A stretch of DNA of 64,000 nucleotides, from positions 1 through 64,000 of the forward strand of contig NZ_JASHJL010000010.1 in NCBI RefSeq assembly GCF_030733205.1. The letters run 5' to 3'. The stretch is from Mameliella sp. MMSF_3455. Lineage in GTDB: Bacteria; Pseudomonadota; Alphaproteobacteria; Rhodobacterales; Rhodobacteraceae. The translations under genes and the position numbers were made by a program. The number at the start of each line of letters is the position of its first letter. Position 1 is the stretch's first letter. The notes beneath the pieces are model-generated. The model was not told the origin of the DNA. It was given only the letters and a program-made list of their open reading frames with translations, and ran no database searches. Shown in pieces: positions 45,246 to 54,678 of this stretch.

Positions 45246-47459
45246 ATGCGTTTTGTCGAGAGAAGCAGTACCTCCACACCGAATGCCCTCGTCTCAGAAG
45301 ACGTGCGTCAGGCAGTTCGCGACGTCCATCGGTACCTGAACAGACCACAGGACGAACGTGGGCAGCGGCGCAGTCCATTTGAGGAAAGTCTCGTGTTCAA
45401 CGACGCTGTTCGAAAGGCGTTGGGAGGCCTATTCTTTGAAAAATGCGCCTACTGTGAGACTAAGGTTTCCCTCAGTGAGGCGGGGATCGATCACTTTCGC
45501 CCGATACGCGTTTCAGAAGAGAGACAGACCGATTATGGTCACTACGCCTGGCTGACATATGACTGGGAAAACCTCTACCTCGTGTGTCCGGCCTGCAACT
45601 CGCAAAAGGGTGCTCGTTTCCCCGTAGACGGCCAACGCGGCAGCCCCTTCGCGACGGTCAACGAGATGAGATTGTCCGAAAGGCCGGCGCTTCTCGACCC
45701 CTGCTACGACAACCCGCGCCTGCATATCCAACTCAGGCCGGACGGGTCCTACGTGCCGCGATCCGGGCGCGGACGTGCCACCATAGACTTATTCGACTTG
45801 AACCGTGATGATCTCGTCAGGGACCGTCATGAAGAAATCGAGCATCTGAACCGTGTGTTTCGAAACGGCGTAGACCGCTTAGAGTTGGAAGCGGCGATCT
45901 CGCAAGACGCACCATATTCCGGTGCGAAGGTTCAGTATGTAGCGTTGATCATCGAGGTCGTCACGGGACGCCGACCGAACTGGAGCAGGCATGGACCGGT
46001 GTTCGGTGGTGTCTTGGCCTCTATGCAGAACGTTGAGGCAATCACTCTCAACACAGCGATTGAACGGCTACTCAATAAAGAAGACAGCGCCGAGACGGCT
46101 TTCGTGCCACAGAGGTTCTCCGATCAACCCACGGAGCGGAGAGCCTTACGCGATGCTGATTTTACCGCAGAACCTGCGCGCCAAACCTTGATACGAGAAA
46201 TCAAAATTTCCAATTTCAAGGGCATCGACGCGTTAACGCTAAAGGTGCCCGCTCTGAGACCTGGGAAGGGTTCGTCCGGGGCGCTCATGTTGCTCGGTGA
46301 GAACGCTGTCGGGAAGACGACGGTCCTCGAAGCGATCGCCCTGTCGCTGCTGGGAGAATTGGACGCCGACGGTATGGTCCGGCCCGAGGATCTCTTGCGA
46401 CGGAAGGGGCGCGACCGTCAGGAGTTAATTGAGCCGGACATCGCAACCGTCGAGCTCAGTTTCTACGATCGGTCCAGCCCGGCAGTCTTGAGCATCGACC
46501 CTTTGCGTCGGCAGTTCGAAGGGGATCGGTCCGCGGGGGCCGTCGTCATCGCTTACGGTCCGAGACGATTTTCAGATGTCAGAACTAAATGGCATCACAA
46601 TCGATCCGCTCGTGTCGAGAGCTTGTTCCGGCCGGCCGTACCCTTGGCTGATCCTACTTCGTGGCTAAGAGACATCGCAAGAGACGACGAATTTCGGTTT
46701 AAGGCGGTCACGCGTGGTTTGCGTGAAATTCTGGCGTTGCGGGATGGTGACGAATTGGTTCTCGACGAGGCCATGGGGATTTGTGTCTCGGTGCGGGGCC
46801 ATCTCGAGCCGGTCAGTCGGCTGAGCGAAGGTTACCGATCACTTTTCGCCATGGCTGTCGACATAATGCGAGAACTCCTGCGCACGCAACCGGATCTGGA
46901 GGATGCGCGTGGCGTCGTCCTCATAGACGAAATTGAGACCCACCTTCACCCCCGCTGGAAGATGCGCGTCACAAGGGCGCTCCGCAAGGCCATGCCGAAG
47001 GTGACGTTCATAGCGACTACCCACGACCCGCTCTGCCTACGTGGCATGGAGCAAGGCGAGGTCGTCGTACTGGCCAAAGACAGAAACCAACAAATCTATC
47101 AACTGACGGACCTGCCCGACATCAGCGGCATGAGGGTCGAGCAGATTCTCACGTCCGACTACTTTGGGTTAAACAGCACGGCCGATCCGGAGACAGAAGC
47201 ACAGCTCACGGCCTATGTCGCTACGCTCTCACGTGCTCAGGCAGGTGACCAAGACGCCGAAGAACGCGCCACACGTCTGGGCGCGACACTTCGCGAAACG
47301 TTGGTACTCGGAGAGACTGCGGCGGACCAACTCGCCCAAGAGGCCCTCGATCGCTTCTTGGCAGAACGGCACGATCTTTCGTCCGTCGAACGGAGCGATG
47401 CTCGGCTGGAAGTGGTCGATGCCATGCTACGCGCTTTGCGACAGCCGTTGGAGGAGTAG
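45246..47459 (+). CDS. HNH nuclease-ABC/AAA ATPase fusion, Septu-like defence protein A
   Basis: The 737-residue protein has two parts. Residues 1-130 form an HNH nuclease domain of the PtuB type: KCAYCE, then IDHFRP, WENLYLVCPACNSQKG, giving paired CxxC zinc ligands and the catalytic DH. From ~315 an SMC/RecF-like ATPase follows: IREIKISNFKGI start, Walker A LGENAVGKTT (351-359), signature LSEGYRS (~527), Walker B VLIDEIETHLHP (~555), and H-loop TTHDP. A helical tail of about 110 residues ends it. PtuA and PtuB are normally separate; here they are fused, and a second HNH gene follows with its ATG touching the TAG of this one. Function in phage defence is inferred from the Septu family. Confidence 0.8.
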   Translation: MRFVERSSTSTPNALVSEDVRQAVRDVHRYLNRPQDERGQRRSPFEESLVFNDAVRKALGGLFFEKCAYCETKVSLSEAGIDHFRPIRVSEERQTDYGHYAWLTYDWENLYLVCPACNSQKGARFPVDGQRGSPFATVNEMRLSERPALLDPCYDNPRLHIQLRPDGSYVPRSGRGRATIDLFDLNRDDLVRDRHEEIEHLNRVFRNGVDRLELEAAISQDAPYSGAKVQYVALIIEVVTGRRPNWSRHGPVFGGVLASMQNVEAITLNTAIERLLNKEDSAETAFVPQRFSDQPTERRALRDADFTAEPARQTLIREIKISNFKGIDALTLKVPALRPGKGSSGALMLLGENAVGKTTVLEAIALSLLGELDADGMVRPEDLLRRKGRDRQELIEPDIATVELSFYDRSSPAVLSIDPLRRQFEGDRSAGAVVIAYGPRRFSDVRTKWHHNRSARVESLFRPAVPLADPTSWLRDIARDDEFRFKAVTRGLREILALRDGDELVLDEAMGICVSVRGHLEPVSRLSEGYRSLFAMAVDIMRELLRTQPDLEDARGVVLIDEIETHLHPRWKMRVTRALRKAMPKVTFIATTHDPLCLRGMEQGEVVVLAKDRNQQIYQLTDLPDISGMRVEQILTSDYFGLNSTADPETEAQLTAYVATLSRAQAGDQDAEERATRLGATLRETLVLGETAADQLAQEALDRFLAERHDLSSVERSDARLEVVDAMLRALRQPLEE

Positions 47460-48368
47460 ATGCGCTACGTGGACAGATCTCTGGTCGATGAGCCAGCAAG
47501 TCTGGCTGACGAAGACTCCGACGGCGCGCGCGAGAGCGGTCGAGCGGCAGCACACTATGCACAGGTTCCGGAACCCGAGAAGTCTTACAGCTTCAAAGCC
47601 TATAAGAATGACGACGTGAAAGACGCCTTGCGAGCCCTTTTTCACGGCAAATGCGCTTATTGCGAAATCCGATATGAGGGCAGTCAGCCCGTCGACGTTG
47701 AGCACTATCGTCCCAAAGGAGGGATCGAGGAATTTCCAGGACATCGTGGCTATTGGTGGCTGGCTGCGTCTTGGACGAACCTTTTGCCTTCTTGCACGGA
47801 TTGCAATCGTCGACGACGCCAAGTGTCTGCTGAGTACGGCATGTCTCTTGACGAACTGGAAGTGGCACACGCCAATCTTGACAATGCTGAGCCCGGTGGG
47901 AAACAGAATGCGTTCCCAACGTTTGATGACGTATGGGCCGAACCTAACGAGGATCCGGAACAACTCGAAAAACCGCTTCTTATCGACCCTACGAGAACGG
48001 ATCCAAGTCAGTTTTTTGTCTGGCCGAAAGCAGAAATCTCAGTCGTGCTGGCATCGCAGCAAGGTATGCAATCAGACTATCCTTGTGCAGAGACGTCGAT
48101 TGACATTTATGCTCTAAACAGGATTGGGCTTGTCCAGAGTCGCCTTGAGATGAGGCAGGACTTGGACCTTCACTTGCAACTTCTTCGGATGACTGCCGAA
48201 GACGCAATGGTCGCAGATGGCGAACAACGCGCGCAATTGATCACCCGTTTGACAGAACACATCCTCGCGCTGCGCAAACGGTATGAAGACCCAAAGCATG
48301 CGTTCTCGACTATGCTCAGCGCGCATCTCGACGAATTCGAAAATGAACTGACGCAACTCTTGTATTAG
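47460..48368 (+). CDS. HNH nuclease, PtuB-like, Septu-like defence protein B
   Basis: The 302-residue protein starts MRYVDRS, nearly the same as MRFVERS of the upstream fusion. It has the same nuclease pattern: GKCAYCE (~64), VEHYRPKGG (~80), WTNLLPSCTDCNRRR (~105-120). A C-terminal domain of ~150 residues follows, partly helical (LDLHLQLLRMTAEDA). Its ribosome binding site GGAGGAG lies inside the last codons of the upstream gene, so translation is coupled. It is related to the retron/Septu HNH family, often 200-300 residues. Confidence 0.82.
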   Translation: MRYVDRSLVDEPASLADEDSDGARESGRAAAHYAQVPEPEKSYSFKAYKNDDVKDALRALFHGKCAYCEIRYEGSQPVDVEHYRPKGGIEEFPGHRGYWWLAASWTNLLPSCTDCNRRRRQVSAEYGMSLDELEVAHANLDNAEPGGKQNAFPTFDDVWAEPNEDPEQLEKPLLIDPTRTDPSQFFVWPKAEISVVLASQQGMQSDYPCAETSIDIYALNRIGLVQSRLEMRQDLDLHLQLLRMTAEDAMVADGEQRAQLITRLTEHILALRKRYEDPKHAFSTMLSAHLDEFENELTQLLY

Positions 48369-48574
48369 ATGTAGGCGCCGCTTTGACCCTAATTTCTGAA
48401 CAGTTGCTTGAACTTCAAGTCCGTTTCGAAGTGTAGCCTTTATCCAAAGGCTGACGGTTAAGCTGCCTGAATGCCGCACATTGCATGAATGTCCGCAATG
48501 CGGATTGCGACCGCAGCACTCAGAGACCGTGCTCAAGGTCTGCTTAGGGCCGTCCGTGACGACGGCCCGGGTCT

Positions 48575-49207
48575 TCAGATTTCTACCGCCTCGGCGATCG
48601 CCAAAGCGTCTTCCAACTCGACGCCGAGGTATCGGACAGTGCTGTCCATCTTGGTGTGGCCGAGCAAGAGTTGAACGGCGCGCAGGTTGCCGGTTTTCCG
48701 GTAGATCTGCGCAACCTTCGTCCGTCGCATGGAATGGGTCCCATACGCGCTGGGTTCCAGCCCGATCGATTTAACCCAGTCTCGGACAAGGCGCGCGTAT
48801 TGCCGTGTCGATATATGAAGCCGTTCGTGAAATCGCCCCGGCCAAAGGAATTCGGAACCGATCATCAGCGGCTCGTCCATCCACCTCAGCAGCGATTTCC
48901 GTGTACCCTCAGTAATCTCAAATCGGACAGGTTTCTTAGTCTTGCTTTGAATGATCGACGCCCGCTCCTTTACCTGACCAGCGGCGAAGACATCAGCCAC
49001 CATCAGTTTGACCAGATCGCATCCCCGCAGCTTGCTATCGATGGCGAGGTTGAACAGAGCAAGGTCTCGGTGATTTTCCGCGATTTCCAGTCGAACGCGG
49101 ATTGCCCAAACATGTTTTGGCAACAGCGGGCGTTTCTGCCCCACTATGCGGCCTTTGTTCCAGGCAGGGCGGCGTGCGCAAATGGTGGGCAAATTTGGTG
49201 TTTGCAT
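48575..49207 (-). CDS. Short tyrosine recombinase
   Basis: The 210-residue protein is a tyrosine recombinase catalytic domain. Seen are Arg in SKLRGCDLVKL, a Lys in IQSKTKKPVRFEIT, THSMRRTK (His-x-x-Arg), LLGHTKMDSTVRYLG with the His and the nucleophilic Tyr. The usual N-terminal core-binding domain is missing; only WNKGRIVGQKRPLL precedes the catalytic part. This compact form recurs widely in proteobacterial mobile regions. It lies downstream of the Septu-like locus, on the opposite strand, and may have mobilised it. Confidence 0.88.
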   Translation of the reverse strand: MQTPNLPTICARRPAWNKGRIVGQKRPLLPKHVWAIRVRLEIAENHRDLALFNLAIDSKLRGCDLVKLMVADVFAAGQVKERASIIQSKTKKPVRFEITEGTRKSLLRWMDEPLMIGSEFLWPGRFHERLHISTRQYARLVRDWVKSIGLEPSAYGTHSMRRTKVAQIYRKTGNLRAVQLLLGHTKMDSTVRYLGVELEDALAIAEAVEI

Positions 49208-49522
49208 GACGGTTACTCCGATCCACCACGCCTCACCTCAGCGCCAACCCGACGTTGGCTTGACCACCTTATCAAAAGACGCTGCAACCGCTCCGATGAC
49301 CGCAGTGTGCCTAACCTTGCCAACCTCGCCCGACGCATATTGTTGATCAAAGGGCCGCGTCGAAGCGTGAGTTTTTAGGTGGTCGACGCACGCCATCAAG
49401 GCAGAATAAACCTTGGCGAGCCGACGGAGGACGGTTTTTTTTCAAGCATGGAAAGGACTGGTCGTTGGGTAACGGGGACAGGCGACGCCGATCCCCGTGC
49501 GCGACTGTCGCAGGATCGGATC
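49208..49522. other. Intergenic region upstream of the recombinase
   Basis: It should hold the recombinase promoter (minus strand) and the end of the serine hydrolase gene. A run of eight T residues at about 49435-49442 lacks a clear hairpin. Short open frames are not convincing. An attachment site may lie here, but I found no repeat to show it. Confidence 0.4.
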
Positions 49523-50716
49523 CTACGCAGCCTGAGTTTTCTGCAGGGCCTCATAGACGGCCGTTTCAAAGGCCATGTAGCCGGTGAAGGACACTGCGTC
49601 GGCGAAGGGCAGGATCTGCGTGGCCCAGTATCCGCCGAAACCACCCGCGCGGTCGATCCAGTAGAAGCAGTTGGCGAGGCCGGCCCATCCGATTGCGCCG
49701 GACGGGCGCCCGGTTGGTGCCTCTGCGGAATTGACCATGAAGGTGTAGGACCAATCCTTGGCGAGGCCCGGGAAGAATTCGGCGTCATTGGACAGCGTCG
49801 GGATGACGCCCGGCAACATCGTCACCTTTTGCGGTGGTACAAGTGCGCCCTTCACAGCCCATTCGACCGTCTCGGGTTTCAGGACGCGCCCGTTCGGCCC
49901 GGCTCCGTCGTTCAGCCACATCCGGATGAACTTCATGTACTCGGGCACCGTCCCGTAAAGCCCGTGCCCGCCCATGTGAACCTCGGGGTCATCGGGAAGC
50001 GCAAAATCGTCCATCGGGGTCAGCGAACCGTCCTCGCCACGGGCGTGGATCGTGGCCGTTCTGGCCTTCATCGCGTCGGTTCGGGTGAAGGCGATATCCT
50101 GCATGCCCAGCGGATCGAAGACCCTCTCGCGCATCACCTCGCCCAACCGCTTGCCGCGGATGCCCTCGACCACCTGGCCGACCCAGTCGATATTGGTGCC
50201 GTATTCCCAGCGCTCACCCGGATCAAACAGAAGCGGCGTCTCGATACAGGCGCGGGAGCCGGTCACCACCGACGGCTGCCCGTGATCGGTTGCCATACGG
50301 GCATAGGTTTCATTGAAGAAATCATAACCGAAGCCGGCCGTGTGCAGCAGGAGCTGCCGGGTCGTGATGTCGCTTTTCGGTGCCCGCAGCCGGGATTGCC
50401 CGGCTTCGTCGAAGCCATCGATCACCTGCAGCGCGCCAATCGCGGGCGCGTAGGTTTTCGCGGGCGCGTCGAGGTCAAGAAGTCCCTCTTCAACGCATTG
50501 AAGAGCTGTCGTCCCGGCGATCGCCTTGGTGGTCGAAAAGATGGCCATGACCGTGTCCTCGGTCATCGCATCGCCGCCAAGGCGCCGCTCCCCGGCGGCG
50601 CCAGAATAGATGTTGCCGTCACGGTCGGTCACCATCGCCACCACACCCGGCACCCTTGGGTCACTTGAAACCACACCGTTCAGAATGGCGTCACAGCTGG
50701 ATTTGAGATCTGTCAT
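49523..50716 (-). CDS. Serine hydrolase of the class C beta-lactamase / family VIII esterase fold
   Basis: The 397-residue protein has the S-x-x-K nucleophile motif in [11 protein letters not shown] and a Tyr motif in [12 protein letters not shown], as in EstB-type family VIII esterases rather than the YSN of beta-lactamases. A C-terminal [16 protein letters not shown] replaces the KTG box. No signal peptide is seen, so it is probably a cytosolic esterase. The start at 50716 follows GGGAGGAG. The AraC gene 96 bases upstream on the same strand is a likely regulator. Confidence 0.88.
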   Translation of the reverse strand: MTDLKSSCDAILNGVVSSDPRVPGVVAMVTDRDGNIYSGAAGERRLGGDAMTEDTVMAIFSTTKAIAGTTALQCVEEGLLDLDAPAKTYAPAIGALQVIDGFDEAGQSRLRAPKSDITTRQLLLHTAGFGYDFFNETYARMATDHGQPSVVTGSRACIETPLLFDPGERWEYGTNIDWVGQVVEGIRGKRLGEVMRERVFDPLGMQDIAFTRTDAMKARTATIHARGEDGSLTPMDDFALPDDPEVHMGGHGLYGTVPEYMKFIRMWLNDGAGPNGRVLKPETVEWAVKGALVPPQKVTMLPGVIPTLSNDAEFFPGLAKDWSYTFMVNSAEAPTGRPSGAIGWAGLANCFYWIDRAGGFGGYWATQILPFADAVSFTGYMAFETAVYEALQKTQAA

Positions 50717-50812
50717 CGTCTCCTCCCTTGATGAACTGTCAGGGACGATAGGACGCGAGTTTTCGACGGTCTGTCCGCGACCGGCAGACACTGTCCGAGA
50801 TCGGAAGCAAAG

Positions 50813-51835
50813 TCAGTTCAGGCTTTGTTTTCGCTGTGACCGGGCCAATGTGTGCGACGGCAACTCGCCAAATCGGTCGCGATAGCGCCCGGCCAGAGCG
50901 CCAAAATTGACGAACCCCCAGTCCGCAGCGATTTCGCCGACGGTCCTGTCGCCCGAGGCTGCCAGCAAGTCCGCACGCAGCCCGTCAAGCCGGCGCGCGG
51001 AGAGAAACGCCCTCGGCGACACCCCGCGGAAGCGCGTGAAGCCGCCAGACAGGGTCCTTGCCGAAACACCGACGCGTCGCGCCACGTCCCCGACGCTGGG
51101 GGCCTGCCGTGCCTCGGTCTCGAAAATCTCTTCGGCCTGCCGCACATATCGCGGCGCCGCCGCACGCGCACCGTCATCAAGTCGCACACCAGCCTCAGCC
51201 GCCCATTGACGCAGAAGCTCAAGGCAAATGATTTCCTCCAGATGTCGTCCCAGCGGACCGTCAGCAGCAAGGGACCCGGGTTCACTCACGCTCTGTGCTG
51301 CATAGCCCAGCAGCTTCAGCCAAGCCGAATTCGCCCCCCCGAACTTGATCCGGCGGGTCCAGAGCCGGTCATCGGGGACGAAACCGAACCAACGTTCAGC
51401 GGTCTCCTCCATCACTTGATGCGCGATGGTGAGGTTGAGCTGCATGTGGTCGGGATCGCCTTCCAGCCAGTAGTCGGTTCGGGAACAATCGACGACGAAA
51501 CTGTCGCCCGCCCCGGTTTGAACCGGCGCGCCTAGGCTTTGGTGATTCAGGGCGCCGCGTAGGGTGTTGAGCACGAGGATGTTGCCGGCCTCGGGATCAA
51601 ACTGGTCGAGGTAAATACCGGTGCCATAGGAAAATCGCGTCATCGTCACGCGTCCGGCTCTGGCGGATATCATCGTGGCGTCCGGCCTCGATAACCGCTC
51701 AAGCGGTTGCACGCGATAGGGCATATAGACCGACCGGCAGAACTCCTGAACCTCGTCCCAGTCCGCGGACCGCGTTGGGCCTGCATGCTGGATCTGTGCG
51801 CCATGCACATCCCTGATCAAAGCTTCTTCCAACAT
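50813..51835 (-). CDS. AraC-family transcriptional regulator
   Basis: The 340-residue protein has an N-terminal AraC-ligand-type domain (FSYGTGIYLDQFDPEAGN, then GAGDSFVVDCSRTDYW) and a C-terminal double helix-turn-helix. The first helix-turn-helix is VGDVARRVGVSARTLSGGFTRF and the second is TVGEIAADWGFVNFGALAGRYRDRFGELP. Start 51835 is chosen over 51862 because AGGGAGG sits 8 bases before it. Probably controls the adjacent serine hydrolase. Confidence 0.88.
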   Translation of the reverse strand: MLEEALIRDVHGAQIQHAGPTRSADWDEVQEFCRSVYMPYRVQPLERLSRPDATMISARAGRVTMTRFSYGTGIYLDQFDPEAGNILVLNTLRGALNHQSLGAPVQTGAGDSFVVDCSRTDYWLEGDPDHMQLNLTIAHQVMEETAERWFGFVPDDRLWTRRIKFGGANSAWLKLLGYAAQSVSEPGSLAADGPLGRHLEEIICLELLRQWAAEAGVRLDDGARAAAPRYVRQAEEIFETEARQAPSVGDVARRVGVSARTLSGGFTRFRGVSPRAFLSARRLDGLRADLLAASGDRTVGEIAADWGFVNFGALAGRYRDRFGELPSHTLARSQRKQSLN

Positions 51836-53133
51836 CTGCAACGCCTCCCTACGATGCATCAATCGGATCAGTATATCACAAAGCCCCCGGTTGGTCGGGA
51901 TCTGGACGCATGGACTTTGGTCGCAAACACCGACTTCGTTCGGGGCGGAGCCGCAGCGCGGCGACCAGGCGGCTTGTCATTGACTTGTCCGACCTGTGGC
52001 TTCTCAGGCGTGATCCCTTTCTGTCTCACTTGCGACCCAGCCCACCACACCAGTAGGCCGGTTCGTCCAAACGTTTCTCATTTGGCGGCAGCGAATGACA
52101 GCAAGCTCCGCGCAGTGTGAATTCGACAGCCGCCCGATTTAGCCGGCGCAGCGAATGTCCGGACCCCCAGGCCACAACGCAGCGGAGGAGACCGGTGGTG
52201 AACGGCAACTTTGGGCCGGGCGCGTTCCTGAGTTGGTCCCGAGATAACACACGGAGGCAAACCGCCCGCCGGGGGGGGGCGGTGGGAGTCCGTAGGCAAG
52301 CGCCTATCGCGGCACTGTGTGCGCCGCCGATCCCGGGTCGTCACGCCCCGGGGGCGCCATCCGGCGTGGTCCTCTTGTTGGAATTTCCGTCTCCCTCTAT
52401 CAGCGTCGGTGCGTTTCCTCTGCTCATGAAAACGAGCGCCACCGCGCTCGTGGTCGTCTCCCGTCGGTGGCCGGGACTTCGAAGACCGCCAGGGACGGAC
52501 TTCTTTGACAGACGGAATGGGACTTCGTCTCGGATGCACGTCGTCGCTTCCGCTCACGCGGATGCCATCACCTTCGGGGAGTGATCAGATCCCCGCAGCG
52601 CGCTGCGTTTTCGGTGATGCACAACGGTTTCTTGCGAGCGTCCAGTCGGACTGGATCTTGTGCGGCCTCCTTTCTCTTCGCTCGACCGTGCAGTCCTCGG
52701 CGGCATCCTCATGCCCGTCCGTCATAAGGAAGAAATGGAACGACAGGATCCGGACCAAAACACTTCCGTGGTGGGAAATCGAAAAAGTTGGATCTTGGAT
52801 CCCTCTCGCGGCTCGCTCGGTTTCAGCCTGCACCCAGCGAGCCGTCCGACGGGGACGAGGACGGCGTCTTTAGATGGGGCGCGCCGCGGTTCTCTGCCAG
52901 AGTAGTCGATCGGCGTCACGGGGCCGATCAACCGCTCTGACCCGAGGAAATCGCCCGCGGTGTAGAAAAGGGCGGAAGTTTTTTCTTCGTGCTGCGGGCG
53001 GTTGGCCAATCTTCCAATCAAGAGACGGGAACAATGGTCAATCGACCCGCAGGAGCAACGAGAGGAATCCCAGGAAACGGACAGGCTTGATGCTGCCAGG
53101 ACCGGCAGACGCGCAACAAACAGGAGGACCACC
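51836..53133. other. 1.3-kb stretch without a convincing gene
   Basis: Several overlapping short frames exist on both strands, but none has a ribosome binding site with a recognisable protein. It contains runs such as a block of nine or more G at about 52269 and mixed GC-rich inverted motifs. It could be decayed coding sequence or hold regulatory RNA; neither can be shown here. Confidence 0.4.
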
Positions 53134-53547
53134 ATGCTGCGCAAGCTACCTTCGACGACCCAGTCCGCAGACCCGACTCTCGACGCCGTTCGCGCGCATT
53201 TCGACGAGCACGGAGCCGCGCTGTGTACAGCGGCCGGGCTGATCGACGGGGAGGCCGGAACGGCTCGCGTCCTTCGCCTCATGTCCGGGCTGCGCGAGGC
53301 CTCGCGTCTCGACCGGGTGGCGCGGCGCAGGCTTGTGGACCTGCACCGCCTGCTGTCACTCGATCCCGTCATCGACGAGTTCGAACCGGATCTGTCGTCC
53401 TGGATCCTCCTCGACCCCGACAGCCCCGAGGTGGGAGAGCTCTGCCTGCTCACCGACCGGCTCTACGACCTCCTGGTCGAGATCGGAGAACTGGACGATG
53501 AGCGGGATGCGCTGGCGCTTGCCCTCCCGGCGCAGGACGCGGCCTGA
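53134..53547 (+). CDS. Small orphan protein, paralogue 1 (HGAxLC family)
   Basis: The 137-residue acidic helical protein shows no recognised family. Near the N-terminus it reads TLDAVRAHFDEHGAALCTA; the second small gene at 53861 has a similar block, LEAxx...HLRSHGASLCDLL, suggesting duplication. No signal peptide is seen. The ribosome binding site CAGGAGGA sits 7 bases before the ATG, which supports a real gene. Its ~310-base downstream spacer and orphan neighbours suggest an accessory module. Confidence 0.6.
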   Translation: MLRKLPSTTQSADPTLDAVRAHFDEHGAALCTAAGLIDGEAGTARVLRLMSGLREASRLDRVARRRLVDLHRLLSLDPVIDEFEPDLSSWILLDPDSPEVGELCLLTDRLYDLLVEIGELDDERDALALALPAQDAA

Positions 53548-53860
53548 ACTGCGGCGCCGACCATGCGCAGTTTGCACGGTCGGCGTCATGCTCTGGGAGG
53601 AGCGCAAAGCGCAGCCTTCCGACAGGGCACCATCGGCGGCGGTACGGCCCAAGAACAGAAAAAATGATGCACGCAGGGCAGATTTCTTCTTCGTCATTCC
53701 GATGAACGACCAATGTTCTTGTCACCAGCACCCAAGACCAGCCACCGACACCAACCGAAAGGACCCTGCTAACGCCCAAGCATCTCCCTGCGACGGAACA
53801 TGACGCCGATGAATCAGGCACACCAGCACCGTTTTCGCACCGCATGAAAGGGAGATCATC
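53548..53860. other. Spacer between two small orphan genes
   Basis: No open frame with a ribosome binding site is present other than the shadows of neighbouring frames. The last 15 bases hold GGGAGA, the ribosome binding site of the next gene. Confidence 0.45.
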
Positions 53861-54211
53861 ATGCTCAACACCACCACCCTCGACACCGCCGAGGCGCGTC
53901 TTGGCGCTGCCTACACGGTCGAGCAGCACCTCCGCAGCCATGGTGCGAGCCTCTGCGACCTGCTCGACGCGCTCGATGATCCGAGTGGGTTCGCGGCGCT
54001 CTGCGATCTGCATGGTGCCTTCGGGCAGCCTATCCCGGATGCCGATGCCGTCGAGGCCGCGCTGCGCGATATCCGTCGTATCCTGGCCGACCAGGCGCCG
54101 ACGTCGCTCGACAGGATCGGGCATGAGAGGGGCCTGCCAGATTCCGACATGACCCGGTGGCATGGCGCGCGCGTCAGCGAGCTTCTCCGGCGATACCGTC
54201 ATGCCGACTGA
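53861..54211 (+). CDS. Small orphan protein, paralogue 2 (HGAxLC family)
   Basis: The 116-residue predicted helical protein of unknown function has an EQHLRSHGASLCDLLDAL block resembling the upstream paralogue at 53134. Start is supported by GGGAGA 7 bases upstream. Its end overlaps the next gene by 11 bases, so these two are one transcript. Confidence 0.6.
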   Translation: MLNTTTLDTAEARLGAAYTVEQHLRSHGASLCDLLDALDDPSGFAALCDLHGAFGQPIPDADAVEAALRDIRRILADQAPTSLDRIGHERGLPDSDMTRWHGARVSELLRRYRHAD

Positions 54212-54599
54212 GACCGGGGCACGCTGTGTCCTTCAACTGGCGCGCCGGCGCCGCCTGAGCGTCCATCTCGATCAGTTCGGGATGGAGCAGGACATCTGCG
54301 ACGTGACGCTGTGGCTCTTCGAGAAGCACAGCCTATCTCGTGTCCACGTCTGGGTGGACCGGCACTACACGCAGATCGGACAGGAGATCGCCGGCGTGAC
54401 TGTCATCACTTCGCCGCGCCATCCCGCGCGACTGACCGAGGCGGCGCACGAGGCGTTTCTCGCGCTCGGCTACACGATCGAAGACACCCGCGCAGACACC
54501 TACGGCCATCAGTTTTGCGACGGGCATCATTCGAAGCACGAGGTCATCCAAGCCTATACGCGCATCGAAGACGCGCTGAAGCTCTGGCGATCACAATAA
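54201..54599 (+). CDS. Small orphan protein of unknown function
   Basis: The 132-residue protein overlaps the preceding gene by 11 bases and is followed by a perfect terminator, so it is a real member of the small operon. Segments are HVWVDRHYTQIGQEIAGVTV, GHQFCDGHHSKHEV. The His/Cys-rich C-terminal part (GHQFCDGHHSKH) could bind a metal, which is inference. No family recognised. Confidence 0.6.
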   Translation: MPTETGARCVLQLARRRRLSVHLDQFGMEQDICDVTLWLFEKHSLSRVHVWVDRHYTQIGQEIAGVTVITSPRHPARLTEAAHEAFLALGYTIEDTRADTYGHQFCDGHHSKHEVIQAYTRIEDALKLWRSQ

Positions 54600-54623
54600 C
54601 AAATACTCGGACATCTCGGACAA

Positions 54624-54646
54624 GGGCGGCGAAAGCCGCCCTTTTT
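54624..54646 (+). terminator. Rho-independent terminator of the small-gene operon
   Basis: GGGCGGC and GCCGCCC form a perfect 7-bp stem with a GAAA tetraloop, followed by TTTTT; it lies 25 bases after the stop of the last small gene. Confidence 0.93.
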
Positions 54647-54678
54647 GCATGCCTTGCGCTCGTTGGTGCAAGGCATGC
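54647..54678. repeat. 11-bp perfect inverted repeat after the terminator
   Basis: GCATGCCTTGC (54647-54657) and GCAAGGCATGC (54668-54678) are perfectly complementary around a 10-base loop, directly behind a rho-independent terminator. No T tract follows, so a protein-binding or recombination site is as likely as an RNA hairpin. Confidence 0.65.
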
